In this document: piece by piece, positions 20,696 to 32,519 of the stretch
How positions within the stretch are numbered: position 1 is the first letter of the stretch
Layout: each line of letters starts with the position of its first letter
Assembly: GCA_023935145.1 (NCBI GenBank)
Contig: CM043698.1
Span: 62,187,501-62,251,500 of the forward strand
Origin: Bretschneidera sinensis
Lineage: Eukaryota; Streptophyta; Magnoliopsida; Brassicales; Akaniaceae
Direction of reading: 5' to 3'
Length of the DNA stretch: 64,000 bases
Program-made: the position numbers and the translations under genes
Notes under the pieces: generated by a model
Told to the model about the DNA's origin: nothing
The model's input: the letters and a program-made list of their open reading frames with translations, nothing else
Database searches by the model: none

Positions 20696-21740
20696 TGCAC
20701 TTATTATTGTCATGGTCCTATACTTTCTCCCTCTTTTGTTCCTTCTCCAGCATAGGCAACCGTGCTTTAGGCCGACCAAAAACTAGAAGCAACAACAGAA
20801 TGTCAACTTCCAACAGTGGGATTTCCTTTTCATGTCTCTATCATTCGTAGATAGAAACTGATAATTGGGATAGTGAAGAGGACTCAATATAAAGGAATAT
20901 ATCAGAAGCTTGTATCTTGTGACTGGCTTCAAAATTGGAGAGCGATCACAAAAATATGTTTGTTGCAACATAATGCCCTACCACTTTTGTAAACATATCA
21001 GAGTTAATGAATCTGCCCATGTGTGATGAACGACTACATGAGACAGAAATTTCCAAGTGAATTGAAGAAAATGTAGTTATAGTTCCTATTGTCTTTGGAC
21101 CCTCAAAAAACTGCAGATCAAAAGGTTTCTTTTTTTCCTCTTTTGGGTACCTAATCATGTTGAGTCAAAAATGCAAGTCAGCTAAGGAAGCTAAGCATTT
21201 GAGACTATGAGCAATCACCAAATATGTTTACCAGAAAGGTTCCTTTGGAGTAGTTGATGTCTATCAGTTAGTTTAGGAAATAAAAGAAGATAATGTTTTC
21301 CAATTTAGCCAAATAAAGCTATCTTTTATGGTTGCTAGTTTGTCGAACTGAAGTTTAATCAGATTGTAGTTTCTAGCTGTGGTATCTCAACTTAAAAATT
21401 AGGTTGACTCACCAAAGCTTTGGTTTGCAAGTTATCCTCTCAAACTTAGGCTCAAATTTAAACGATCATCACCAACTCCTTTGTTTCATGCGTCTGAAAG
21501 AATTTTCTCATGAGGTAGAGTCTTGTTTATGTTTATATTCAGTAGGACAATCGTTGTTTGTTTTAGTGATAGGCCATGACGGTTTTGATTAATAATATTA
21601 TAGTGATAAAATCCATCAAAATCTTATCAATAGTTAGTGGGCAAAACTATGCGATTCCTAAGGACAAATTGTCCTTAAAAAGACCCCATTACAGTTGTCC
21701 TTTTTTCTTATTCAGTCCATCTGAGATCAAGACTTGAAGC
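20313..21740. other. Intergenic DNA with a TA microsatellite
   Basis: A perfect (TA)n run of about 19 units lies at 20654-20692. No gene is supported in the remainder. Confidence 0.55.
20654..20692. repeat. (TA)n microsatellite
   Basis: Uninterrupted TA dinucleotides, about 39 bp, ending in TACATT. Confidence 0.9.
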
Positions 21741-21746
21741 TTTTAA

Positions 21747-21775
21747 TCTCTCTCTCTCTCTCTATATATATACCC
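21747..21775 (+). promoter_or_regulatory. CT-rich tract and TATA box of a SAUR pseudogene
   Basis: A CTCTCTCTCTCT pyrimidine patch runs directly into CTATATATATACC about 110 bp upstream of the SAUR ATG at 21877. The spacing agrees with the other SAUR loci here. I did not find the ACCATGTGAT motif at this locus. Confidence 0.55.
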
Positions 21776-21876
21776 CAATTCCAATGGTATAGGTATCCAC
21801 AGCAAAAGTTTAATTCTCTTAACTTTCAAACTCTTAAAGATTCAAACTTCTTGAAGAATTATAGCTCACAAAAGTC

Positions 21877-22158
21877 ATGGGAATCCGTTTGCCTAGGATT
21901 GTTGGCGCAAAACAGATTGTTAAGCGCATTCTTTCGTCTCCAGAGACCACAAATGCCATGCCTAAAGACCACTTTTCTGTTTATGTTGGAAAGACTTGAA
22001 AGAAAAGATTTGTTGTACCAATCTCATATTTGAAGCAATCTTCATTCCAAAACTTGCTAAGTCAGGCTGAAGAAGAAATCGGATTTGCTCATCCAATGGG
22101 TGGTGTCACTATCCCATGCAGTGAAGAAGCATTCATTTGCCTCACTGGGAATATGTAA
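21877..22158 (+). pseudogene. SAUR pseudogene with internal stop
   Basis: The frame starts MGIRLPRIVGAKQIVKRIL, enters the SAUR domain with MPKDHFSVYVGKT, then has TGA at codon 41 (21997-21999), where relatives have Gln in VGETQKKRF. It continues [38 protein letters not shown] and ends normally at TAA. The domain is otherwise full length, and the usual D of FDHP is Ala (FAHP). The gene is dead unless the stop is read through or is a sequencing error. Confidence 0.9.
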
Positions 22159-22485
22159 AATTCATTGCTAGTAAAGAAGCTATTATTACTCTATCTAACC
22201 ACCAATGACACACTAAACAATTTTGTAAAGAGGTGTATATCTATTTTTAATCAAATCTTTCAGTTAGTAATAAAAAATGTTTTATTCTCTATTTTCTGCT
22301 TACTTTTGTCTTTTATGCTGATCACAAAAGAAATTGCCTGAGGTTGCATGCTACATCTGCAGTGCTTAAGTTATATTTTCAACTATGTGTCATGCACCCC
22401 CCCCCCCCCCCCCCCCCCCCCCTCCCCCACACAAAAAAAAGGCATCTAGAGCCAGAGGCATTATTTTCAAAATTCAGAAACCGTA
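22159..22485. other. SAUR 3' flank with poly-C tract
   Basis: Short intergenic stretch between the SAUR pseudogene and the Tat element. It holds a run of about 26 C at 22397-22422 followed by TCCCCC. Nothing else is supported. Confidence 0.6.
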
Positions 22486-22986
22486 TGGTGTAGGGAAAAA
22501 TTCTCTCAACAATAATATAATGACACGTGTCAATATCAAAGGGCATAATGGTAATTTCATAGCCCTCACAGAATAACCAATCTCCTGCCAACACGTGGCA
22601 AAGGGCATAATGGTAACTTCACACTAGATGGCCTGATACCACTTCGGCATTCCAGCCTATAGATAACTCTTATGGCTAGTAGATAACTCCAAAATAATAT
22701 TACTCCTATCGCGACACTAAAGTTATTCTCCTAATCGGACTCTGTTTCGACACACTATAAAAAGGGGCTCTCAAGTATCAAAAGGTACATACACTTTTCT
22801 ACTATAGCTCTTAGCTCAAATAGCTCTCATTATTCACCAAAAGCCCTATCTAACTTAGGCATTAGAGATTCCCCCGGAGGCACACCCCCTCCGGTGTTCT
22901 GGTGACTTTAGGTTTTCTCCTCATTTTGTGTGTGCAGGTTCCACTCCTCGGCTATTCAAATTCCTGGCAGATTTTCGGCATCAATA
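22486..22986 (+). repeat. Tat 5' LTR
   Basis: It starts TGGTGTAGGG and ends ATCAATA, corresponding to TGATGTAGGG and ATCAACA in the 3' LTR. A TATA box ACTATAAAAAGGGG lies near 22756. It shares many words with the LTRs at 48501 and 53150. Confidence 0.85.
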
Positions 22987-23559
22987 GATTGGCACTAGAA
23001 GAAAAGTCTTCTTTTATTAAAGGACTAAGAACTTACCTATTATCGTGCTGCCAAGAGTACTGCCGGAACCAGTTCAGTGCCACATGAGCATCCACACGCC
23101 ATCAACCGGCCAACCCTCACCTTCCTATTATCTCTGAACACGGTGGCTCTGAGCATGGTAATGAGCCATTCAATGGGTGAACTGGGCGTGACCCTCAACA
23201 TGATCCGATAGAACCCAAACCTTGGAAAAGCAAGAAGTTCTGCTCGCCTTACTCCCCACTATCCCTCAAATTCAGGAACAATTCTAGGAGCTTACCCATC
23301 TTGTCACTGATCTCGCTGCGGAGGTAAGAGGAAAAGCCCGTCATCCTACACCACTACCTCTTTCTCAGCGAAGCTCTCGACAAAGGACGTAGCCTGACCG
23401 TAGCAAGACCACTAGTAGCCACTCCACGATCGGATCATCCTCTCATGTAAAAGTAAAGTCTCAAAATAACTCCACCTCTAGGCTTTCTTCCAATGTTAGG
23501 ACTCGAGGCTTCTCAGCCTCCAAAAACCACACTGACTTGGAAAAGAGATTAGAGGACAT

Positions 23560-24740
23560 GGATCAAAGGATAAACGAAGCCTTCAAGGCGAGAAACACTA
23601 ATGTTCTAGACGAACTCAGCTCAAAAGATCCACCTTTCACTTAGGAGATCCTCGAAGCCTCTCTCTCTCAACATTTTCGAATACCTGTTATAAAAGCATA
23701 TGATGGTACGATGTACCCAGTGGATCACCTTCAACACTATAAAACCACCATAATGCTACACCACCATCTTGATGCTGTTATGTGCAGAGATTTTCCTTTG
23801 ACTTTAGAAAAAACGACTAACACCTGGTACAGCAACCTCAAGCCTGGCAGTATTGGCTCCTTCAAATAATTAAGTTGTGCCTTTGCAGAACATTTTCTTA
23901 GCAACAAGGACCTTAAAAGACCTCACAAAGCCTTTTCAGTATCATTCAACGTAAAAGAGAAAAGCTCCGAGAATATATCTCCCGGTTCAATGCGGCCCAC
24001 GGTCCAAACCTTGGCCATCCAGAATGGGCTCAAGTTAGGAACTTTTAGCTTCAAATTGACCAAGCACCCTCTTAAAGACATGAATGACATCTTTGTCTGA
24101 GCCGAGGAATACATGATCATGGAAAGTAATTAAGTATTTAGGAGAGAAAGAGAGGGGGATGGATAAGAGAAAGAGGGATACCAATTAATCGAAAGATGGT
24201 TCCACCAAGAAATTTCACCCGGAAGAAAGAGCAAGAATTACTCCTAACTTCGAGAACTTCACCCCTCCTGAACACCTATAGAAAAAACATACTCATGAGC
24301 ATCCAGGACTAAGATATTCTTCGTTGGCCTTTGAAGCCCTTTTATCATAGTAAGATGGGGAATCTAAGCAGGTGGTGTCACTTCCACAAGGATCACGGTC
24401 ATGAAACTAAAGAGTGTCACGCCTTTAAGACTCAAATCGAATCCCTCATCAGTAGAGGATATTTAAAAGAATACATCGTGCTTCACAGGTATCAAAATCA
24501 TCCTAGACGAAGTCCTAGACGCCCATATAGATAGTTTACTAACCAATCAAGTCGTGGTCATCGTAATCACCAAAGCCCTAGAAAGAGTCCTAGGATGGAT
24601 TGAAGGATCGTAATCAAGATAACCAAGGTCACACCACTACAGTCATGGGAACTATTAAGACCATATCTGGAGGACCCACAACTTGCGGACAAACCACCGG
24701 CTCAAGGAAAGCTTATGCCTGGTCAGTGGCATCGGTTAGT
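23560..24740 (+). pseudogene. Tat gag remnant
   Basis: The retrotransposon gag domain is recognisable from PFT*EILEASLSQHF, AYDGTMYPVDHLQHYK, VMCRDFPLTLEKTTNTWY and CAFAEHF (about 23635-23900), with two in-frame stops. A zinc knuckle of the lineage, CHFHKDHGHETKEC followed by TQIESLISRGYLKEYI, lies at about 24373-24470. The frame then shows ISGGPTTCG and RKAYAW, the usual gag-protease linker, until interrupted by the insertion at 24746. Confidence 0.8.
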
Positions 24741-24745
24741 GGACT

Positions 24746-26069
24746 TAATAAGTGCTTAAATATTCATATTTAAGCCCTTTAATTTAAATTTGTTAAGCCC
24801 TTAGTGTGCGTATTTTATGCTATTTTACTTCTTTTCTGTGTTTTATGGGTTTTTATAGGTTTTTGGAGAAAAGGAAGCATTTTGGAGCTCAAAGAGCAAA
24901 TCTGGAAAATCTGTTAGTTGCTTAGTGCGATCGAGCGCAGAGGAGCTGCGATCAAGCGCACCAGCGCCTAGCGCCCAAGCTAGGATCGAGCGTAATCTAC
25001 GCTCGCACACAAAAAGAAGGCTGCGCTCGAGTGCAAGAGACTGCGATCGAGCGCACACGTACGACAGTGAACAGTAAAAACAACAGTTCTTATTTTGGAA
25101 AGTAGGGTTAGAGACCTGTTTTGGAAATTAGGGTTTCCAAGTATCCTTATAACCCTATAAATATACTTGTAAAACACAGAAACAGTATCTCTCTTTTGAG
25201 GAGCATATCTTCCTTTTAGTTTAGTTTTTGTTTGGGGAGATCGGAGAAGGAAACTGCGGAGGAGAATTGACGACTCTTCGCTTGGGTTTATTATTTCCTT
25301 TATTTTTATTATGTGTACTTAAACTTTTAGTAAGGGCTTGGTTGAAGCCCTAATTATGTTTACTAAATAAATTCAGTATTGACGCCTTTGTGATATTTAC
25401 GTTGTGTTGCTTAACTTGATTAATACCTGTTTTTATTTAAATTCCTCATATGTGTGTGTCTGATCAACGTATGCATGTGGTATGGATTAGTTAGTTGAAT
25501 CAATTTGGATAACCGAGTCCTGGGTTTAACATTAGTAACAAAAGATATCCACGCCGGATTCTTAGGTTAATCAACATGGAAAACTGAGAGTAGATACCAT
25601 GCCCTAGGTCTCGTGTGGTTGTCGATTTCCACATATCCTATGCTCTCTTAAGGAGGAACTTAATATGCACCATGCTGAATCCTTTAAGAGAGAAAAGAGT
25701 TAGAGTAGATACCATTCCTAACTCGTTGCTTAGGGAGATCAATAGCTTAAGGAGTAGATACCATGCCCTTAGGTTGACAAACATTAGGTATTCATGACAT
25801 GAGTAAAGCATTAGCATACTGTTTTGTTGTGGTAGCACGATTAGTGGTGGATATCAAGTCCCTACGCCTTTATCTTTATTAAATTCCAACTCAATATCTA
25901 TTTCTCTTATTTTTATTTTATTATTATGAAACTAATTCTAAATCAAAATTTACCAATCCCTGTGGAGATGATCTTGCATTCGCACACTATGCTACTGTTG
26001 ACCTTGTGCACTTGCAAGTAAAACTATACTATTATTTGGTCATTAATTTAGGTAGATAAACAAACAACA
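24746..26069 (+). repeat. 5' LTR of the non-autonomous element
   Basis: It carries a cluster of CpG-rich TGCGATCGAGCGCA-like motifs at about 24925-25065, a CCCTATAAATATACTTG core promoter near 25153, repeated AGTAGATACCATGCC words near 25585-25775, and an ACCAATCCCTGTGGAGATG segment typical of Athila-like LTR ends. Confidence 0.88.
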
Positions 26070-26927
26070 AGTTTTTGGCGCCGTTGTCGGGGATTGTGCT
26101 AAATTTCTTTTTGGAATTATTTTCGTTAGTTATTTTATTTTATTTTATTCTGCTCCGTTTTATTTTTTATTTTTTTAATCAAAAATCAGATTTATTCATT
26201 TTTTTCATTTTCTGTTTTTGTTCAGGTGTGTAGAGGAGGAGTTTCTGTCCTCATTGCGATCGAGCACATCAAAAGGTGGGAATCTTGCTTACAATGATCA
26301 TTAAAAAGAACTTTCCACGGAGTAACTGGCCCTCTTGCCTCAGTAAGCAGTGAGTGTCACATCAAAATGTGGGAATTCTTGTTGGTAGCATTAAGACCAG
26401 TTAGTTTCGTAGCTTTTTTACTCGAGTTAGTAAGTCCTTAGGGGTGTCTTTACACCTAATGCCCTAAAACCATCTAGTTTGGGAGTCATTGGCTAAACAC
26501 TCGCTACATGAGTCAAATAGAAAGCTTAAGGGAACTAAACTTGGAAAAAAATTCAAAATAAAATAAAAAGAAGAAAAACTATGCCATTTTTGTTGCTTCT
26601 AATAGGAAATTTGGTGAATCTTGAGACATCGAAACACTACACATTAGAATTATTTGGAAACATAATTTTTTATATGCTAGTTCACCACACACTTAAGTCA
26701 AACTTGTGATGTCTTAACCTACCTCATGAAAGTGATCTGTGTTCAAAACTCTTATTCGTTGCAAAGATGTGTTTGTACTTGTTAAGCTTGCTCATGAATG
26801 CACATCATGGTTTTGTGTGATACCTAAATTTTGTGGACACCATGAATATTGGATTTATCTGTGTGTCTTTATTTTAGTCTTTAGTTTCGTATTGCTAAGG
26901 GACTAGCAATATGTAAGTTTGGGGGTG
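26070..26927 (+). other. Internal region of the non-autonomous element, no coding capacity
   Basis: The region begins with the primer-binding site (26073-26092), which matches the tRNA-Asp type used by Athila elements as far as I know the family. No gag or pol motif is seen in any frame. It ends with the purine tract at about 26916-26927. Confidence 0.8.
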
Positions 26928-28248
26928 TGATAAGTACTTAAATATTCATATTTAATCCATTTAATTTACATTTGTTAAGCCCTTAGTGTGCGTATTTTAT
27001 GCTATTTTACTTCATTTCTGTGTTTTATGGGTTTTTATAGGTTCTTGGAGAAAAGAAAGCATTTTGAGCTCAAAGAGTAAATCTGGAAAATCTGTCTGTT
27101 GCTTAGTGCGATCGAGCGCACCAGTGTCCAGCACCTAAGCCAGGATCGAGCGCAATCTATGCTCGCACACAAAAAGAAGGCTGCGCTCGAGCGCAAGAGA
27201 CTGCGATCGAGCGCACACGTACGGCTGCGATCGAGCGCACACGTACGACAGTGAACAGTAAAAACAACAGTTCTTATTTTGGAAAGTAGGGTTAGAGACC
27301 TGTTTTAGAAATTAGGGTTTCCAAATATCCTTAGAACCCTATAAATAGACTTGCAAAACATAGAAACAGTATTTTTTAGGAGCATATCTTCCTTTTAGTT
27401 TAGTTTTTGTTTGGGGAGATCGGAGAAGGAAACTGTGGAGGAGAATTGATGACTTTTCTCTCGGGTTTCTTCTTTCCTTTATTTTTATTATGTGTACTTA
27501 AACTTTTAGTAAGGGCTTGGTTGAAGCCCTAATTATGTTTACTATATAAATTAAGTATTGGCACCTTTGCGATATTTATGTTGTGTTGCTTAACTTGATT
27601 AATAACTATTTTTATTTAAATTCCTCATATGTGTGTGTCTGATCAACGTATGCATGTGGTATGGATTAGTTAGTTGAATCAATTTGGATGACCAAGTCCT
27701 AGGTTTAACATTAGTAACAAAATATATCCACGCCGGATTCTTGAGTTAATCAACATGGGAAACCGGGAGTAGATACCATGCCCTAGGTCCCGTGTGGTTA
27801 TTGATTTCCACAGATCCTATGCTCTCTTAAGGAACAACTTAGTATATACCATGCTGAATCCCTTAAGAGAGAAAAGAGTTAAAGTAGATACCATGCCTAA
27901 CTCGTTGCTTAGGGAGATCAATAGCTTAAGGAGTAGATACCATGCCCTTAGGTTGACAAACATTAGGTATTCATGACATGAGTAAAGCATTGGCATACTG
28001 TTTTTTTGTGGTAGCATGATTAGTGGTGGATATCAAGTCCCTATGCCTTTATCTTTATTAAATTCCAACTCAATATTTATTTCTCTTATTTTTATTTTAT
28101 TATTGCGAAATTAATTCTAAATCAAAATTTACCAATCCCTGTGGAGATGATCTTGCATTCACACACTATGCTGCTATTGATCTTGTGCACTTGTAAGTAA
28201 AACTATACGATTATTTGCTCATTAATTTAGGTAGACAAACGAACAACA
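26928..28248 (+). repeat. 3' LTR of the non-autonomous element
   Basis: It pairs with 24746-26069. In its CpG-motif cluster it lacks one unit present in the 5' LTR and has gained another (extra GCTGCGATCGAGCGCACACG near 27225). Confidence 0.88.
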
Positions 28249-28253
28249 GGACC

Positions 28254-28680
28254 TCACAAATGGGTCAAAACTGACCAAGTGATCTCTTTTACAGATGATG
28301 ACTTAGAGGGAATCCAGAATTCACATGATGCCACCATAGTAGTCACTTTTCTCGTCGCCAACTATAATGTTGAAAGAATCCTGGTAGATAACGGAAGCTT
28401 GGTAGATATCCTTTGCTACAACACCTTCAAGAAAATGAACTTAAAATATGATCAACTCAAGCTGATATCCTCTTCACTATACGGATTCTTCAGTGCCCCA
28501 ATATTTGCTGAAGGTAGTGTAGCCTTTCCAGTTACCCCAAGAACGGGTCCGAGACTGAGCACTTTGATGACCACATTCCTAGTGGTCACGCATCCGTCCT
28601 CGTATAACATAATCCTTGGAAGACCAACACTTAACACAATGACGGTAGTAATATCATTTGAAGATGAAATTCCCAATTGA
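28254..28680 (+). pseudogene. Tat protease domain
   Basis: After the insertion the Tat frame resumes with SFTDDDLEGIQNSHDATIVV and ANYNVERILVDNGS, where the D-N-G-S motif is the retropepsin active site as usually written in Tat elements. It is followed by DILCYNTFKKMNL and YNIILGRPTLNTM. This reading frame is open for 133 codons and is the best preserved part of the Tat polyprotein. Confidence 0.85.
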
Positions 28681-29039
28681 GAATAGATTCGAAAAAGTCA
28701 AGGGAAACCAACAAACTTCCCGCTCTTGATACTTAAACTCCGTCAGAGGTTGTAAATTTGTTGAAGCTTTACCTTTAGAAATTGAAGACCTGCGAGATGA
28801 ATTTAAAGTTCCACAGGGCCAGCCTATGGAAGAATTGATCGCCATCCCTTTGAATGAAGGAGAATCGAAGACTATTCAGATTGAGTTCAATCTCTTCATA
28901 AACCTCAATGAGTCGTTAATCCTTTTACAAAGAAATCAAGATCTATTTACCGGTCGGCCTCCGATATGCCCAAAATCAATCCCGAAGTCATCGTCCACTC
29001 ACAAAATGTGGATCCAAACCATAAATCTATAATTAAGAA

Positions 29040-30420
29040 AGAAAAAAAGATAGAATAGAAGGTAGAAAAGCTCCTTACAATTGACTTTATTTGAGAGGTC
29101 AATTACCCAGAGTGGGTTGACAATGTGATTATGGTAAAAAAAAGGCAAACAGGAGGTGGAGAATTTGCATTAACTTCACAGATTTAAATAAAGCTTATCC
29201 GAAAGATAGCTTCCCTCTCCCGCGGATAGACTAGTTAGTCAACACCACCTCCGGGTATGAACTACTCAGTTTCATGGACGCCTACGCAAGGTATAATCAA
29301 ATCTTGATGCACCAACCCGACCAACCTTAGACTACCTTCGTGAACGACCGAGGTTTGAATTGTTACAAGGTAGTGGCTTTCAAGCTCAAGAATGCCGGTG
29401 CCACCTATCAGAGGTTGGTCAACAAAATTTTCAAAGAACGGATCAAGAGGAACATGGAAGTCTATATAGGTGACATGTTGGTCAATAGTGTTAACACTAA
29501 GGACTATGAATCTGACCTGGAAGAAGCATTTGGAATTCCCTAACCTCATCGAATGAGGCTGAACTCCGCCAAATGCGCCTTTGGAGTCACCGCTGGAAAG
29601 TTTCTAGGGTTTATGGTTACCTAGTGTGGGATAGTGGCTAATCCCAATAAAATAATGGCGATCATGGATATGACTCCTCCGCGGAACGTAAAAGAGGTAC
29701 AAAGGTTGACCGAAAGTATAACAGCACTTAACCATTTTATGTCCAAAGCAATGAAGAGGTGCCTACCCTTCTTTAAAGCTACCAAAAATGCTAAAGATTT
29801 TGTTTAGGCTGAAGACTACCAAAAAGCCTTTGAGAAGCTAAAGGAATAGTTAAGTTCGCCACGTAAAAGAGGTACAGAGGTTGACCGGAAGTATAACAGC
29901 ACTCAACCATTTTATGTCCAAAGCAATGGAGAGGTGCCTACCCTTCTTTAAAGCTACCAGAAATGCTAAAGATTTTGTCTGGGCTGAAGACTGCCAAAAA
30001 GCCTTTGAGAAGCTAAAGGAATAGTTAAGTTCGCCACCGCTCTTGACTAAACCCATCACTGGTGAAGAAATTTTCCTTTACATATCTGCAAGCCAAGAAG
30101 TAGTGGCCTTAGTTATGATTTGAGAAGATTTTGGGATTCAAAAACTCATTTACTACGTCAGCTAAGTTTTACGTGACGCTGAGGTACGGTATCTCCCTGT
30201 TGAAAAAATGTCATACACTCTTTTGATCACCACTTGGAAGCTCCAACCGTATTTTCAGGCTCATACAATCGTTCTCCTAACTTATCAAACTTTGAGGAAA
30301 ATACTCCACAAGCCCGATATCTCTAGAAGGTTAATCAAGTGGTCCATCGAGCTAAGGGAGTTCGATATCCGCTATAAACCCAGGGCAACAATCAAGGTTT
30401 GTCTTTGGCTGACTTTATAG
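29040..30420 (+). pseudogene. Tat reverse transcriptase and RNase H
   Basis: Visible RT pieces are INFTDLNKAYPKDSFPLP-like text near 29170-29220, LMDAYARYNQI-like text near 29275, FKLKNAGATYQRLVNKIF, and VYIGDMLVNS. The last is the catalytic Y-V-D-D with the first Asp changed to Gly, which predicts loss of polymerase activity. A 175-bp tandem duplication lies in the RT/RNase H connection. RNase H follows with RYLPVEKMSYTLLITTWKL and IKWSIELREFDIRYKPR. Many stops are present. Confidence 0.8.
29686..30035 (+). repeat. 175-bp tandem duplication in Tat pol
   Basis: Unit 1 (29686-29860) and unit 2 (29861-30035) both run from ACGTAAAAGAGGTAC to AAGTTCGCC, with a handful of differences. As 175 is not a multiple of three, it shifts the frame. 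Confidence 0.9.
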
Positions 30421-30479
30421 TAGAAACAACATTCCCCAACGTCCCAGTAAAAGTACAAGCACCTGAGGAAATCGAGAAA

Positions 30480-31019
30480 ATAGCGAGCTAGACTTTTCAT
30501 ATGGATGGATTCTACAATAACACTAGTAGTGGAGCTGGTCTCATCCTCAGTAGCCTTAAAGGGTTTCCGATAGAATAAGCCCTGAAGTTCGAATTTAAAG
30601 CTTCGAATAATGAAGTTAAGTATGAGGCACTACTTGCTAGAATGGAGTTCACCAAAATATTAGCTGAAGCTTTAAAAGTTTACAACGATTCACAACTGGT
30701 CTTAAATCAGATAGCCGATGAATATGAGGCTAGAAGTGTAAAGATCGCAAAATATCTTGAAAAAGCCCATGAGCTCGCGGTAACCTTCAAAAGATTTCGG
30801 ATAACCCAAGTGCCACGGGCAAAAAACGCAAAGGCAGATGCCTTAGCTCGGCTTGCCTCCTCCCGAAAAACTGATCTTACACAAATAGTCTACATCGAAA
30901 CTCTATTCATTTTGAGCATTGATGAGGTATTGGTTATGTTGGTTGCCAAGGGAAAAACTTGGATGGATCCAATTCTCCAGTACTTGAAAGATGGTATACT
31001 CCCTGATAAAAAAAGGTAA
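30480..31019 (+). pseudogene. Tat archaeal-type RNase H (aRH)
   Basis: A second RNase H of the RVT_3 type, characteristic of Tat elements, is recognised from HMDGFYNNTSSGAGLIL-like text near 30500 and LKVYNDSQLVLNQIADEY, with the catalytic Asp in NDSQLV. It ends with VPRAKNAKADALARLAS. The latter part is open for 125 codons. Confidence 0.8.
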
Positions 31020-31059
31020 AGCCAAAAAACTCATCTCTTGTGCCTCGCGATACACTATT

Positions 31060-32102
31060 GTTGATGGACAATTGTATAAAAAGGTCTTACTACTCCTTAC
31101 CTGAAATTCTTAGGAACCATTTATGCAGACTATGCCCTCCGGGAAGCTCATGAGAGTATATATGGTAATCATCTTAGAGGTCGAGCCTTGGCCTTCAAAA
31201 TACTTCGCTATGACTATTACTGGCCAAAAATGCTTCACGATGCCACAAAAATGGTCAAAACGTGCAAGTATTGCCATCACTATGTTTTTATACCTCGAAG
31301 GCCAGTCAACCGCTTGATTTCAATCACCAACCCATTCCTCTTCACAATGTGGGGGATGGACATTCTCGTTCATTTCTAAGGAGATCCAGGGAAAAAATTT
31401 GCACTTCATAGTAGCAATCGACTGCTTCACCAGACCTGTGGATTTTTTTGGAAATCAATACTGTGCCGATTTGGTATACCGTAGATACTTTTCACTGACA
31501 ATGGAAAATAGTTTGATAGCTCCAGGTTCAAGACCTTTTGTCAAGAAATCCACATTGAACACGATTTCTCCTCAGTAAGGTATCCTCAAGCTAATGGACA
31601 AGTCGAAGTAACTAACATAAGTCTCTTGAAAAGCGTCAAGAAAAGGCTTGATGATTCAGATAGACAATGGGTTAACCATTTGCCACATGTCCTTTAGGCC
31701 TATCGAACCACCACACGAACTTCTACTAGAGAAACTCCCTTCTTCTTAGCCTATAGCTCAGAAGCTGTCATTCCCCTCGAGATTGGAGCACACTCACTAC
31801 GAATGTAGAGCTTCAATTAAGCCGCTAATGAGAAAACCCTTAGGATGAACATTGATCTGATCGATGAGGCCAAGGATAAGGCACAAATCAAACTCAATAC
31901 CTATTACCAGAAGGTATCTAGGTATTATAACTCTCGAGTTTGGGAAAGGACCTCAGGCTTCATGACTTGGTGCTTTGAAAAAATGAAGTGTCTCACCCTC
32001 GAGAGACGGGAAAACACATCCAAAATTGGGAGGGACCTTATTGTATCAAGAGAGCTTGCTGAGCCGGCACATTCGAACATGAAAATTTGGATGGCAAGCT
32101 AA
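31060..32102 (+). pseudogene. Tat integrase
   Basis: The HHCC region is visible as LREAHES-IYGNHLRGRALAF, DYYWPKMLHDA and KTCKYCHHY. The core keeps MDILVHF, LFTDNGK and YPQANGQVEVTN with the usual acidic positions (D, D, E), broken by stops and at least one frameshift near 31380-31480. The C-terminal part includes LDDSDRQWVNHLPHVL, AYRTTTRTSTRETPF and a 31845-32102 tail. It is non-functional. Confidence 0.8.
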
Positions 32103-32519
32103 TACCCCAGACTTGGAATGCTGAAAATCTCCATAAGTTTTATCAGTAAAACTCTTGTCTTCTCTGGCTTTTAGAATTTCTCCCATTTGTTGTCAATAAA
32201 AGATAAGCTCCATCAGTACTTATTTATCCAATTTATGTAAGCCTTTAATATTATCAATAATGAAGACTTAGACCTTTTTCGAAATTCTTCTTGACTTTGA
32301 TAAAGTTTCAAAGCCCCCCACGCTTAGACAAAAATCGAGGAGGAAACTCCGAGCTCTTCCTATTCGGACTCTTCGCTTTCATATCAAACTAACAAGAAAA
32401 ATAGAAACAATAAAAGGTAGATTTCTCTATAAAAGGAAGATCTCCATTAACTCAAAATTTTTTTTTTAAAAAGGCACTAACAGCCTTACAATACAAAAAT
32501 CTTTAAGAAACAAGAAAAA

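Larger units (their letters stand above)
24746..28248 (+). mobile_element. Short non-autonomous Athila-like element nested in Tat
   Basis: Two LTRs of about 1.32 kb (24746-26069 and 26928-28248) enclose only about 860 bp. The internal part starts with a primer-binding site TTTGGCGCCGTTGTCGGGGA and ends with a purine tract AGTTTGGGGGTG. It has no gag or pol. GGACT before (24741-24745) and GGACC after (28249-28253) form a target duplication with one mismatch. It splits the Tat element exactly between gag and protease. Confidence 0.88.

Noticed and set aside
22379..22594. ORFs with poly-Pro or poly-Gly across the poly-C run
   Set aside because: Homopolymer translation only. No homology, and the reading spans the start of the Tat LTR.
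25615..25797. Paired 60-residue ORFs at 25615-25797 and 27794-27976
   Set aside because: They lie in the two LTRs of the non-autonomous element and are similar only because LTRs are duplicates. No protein family is recognised.
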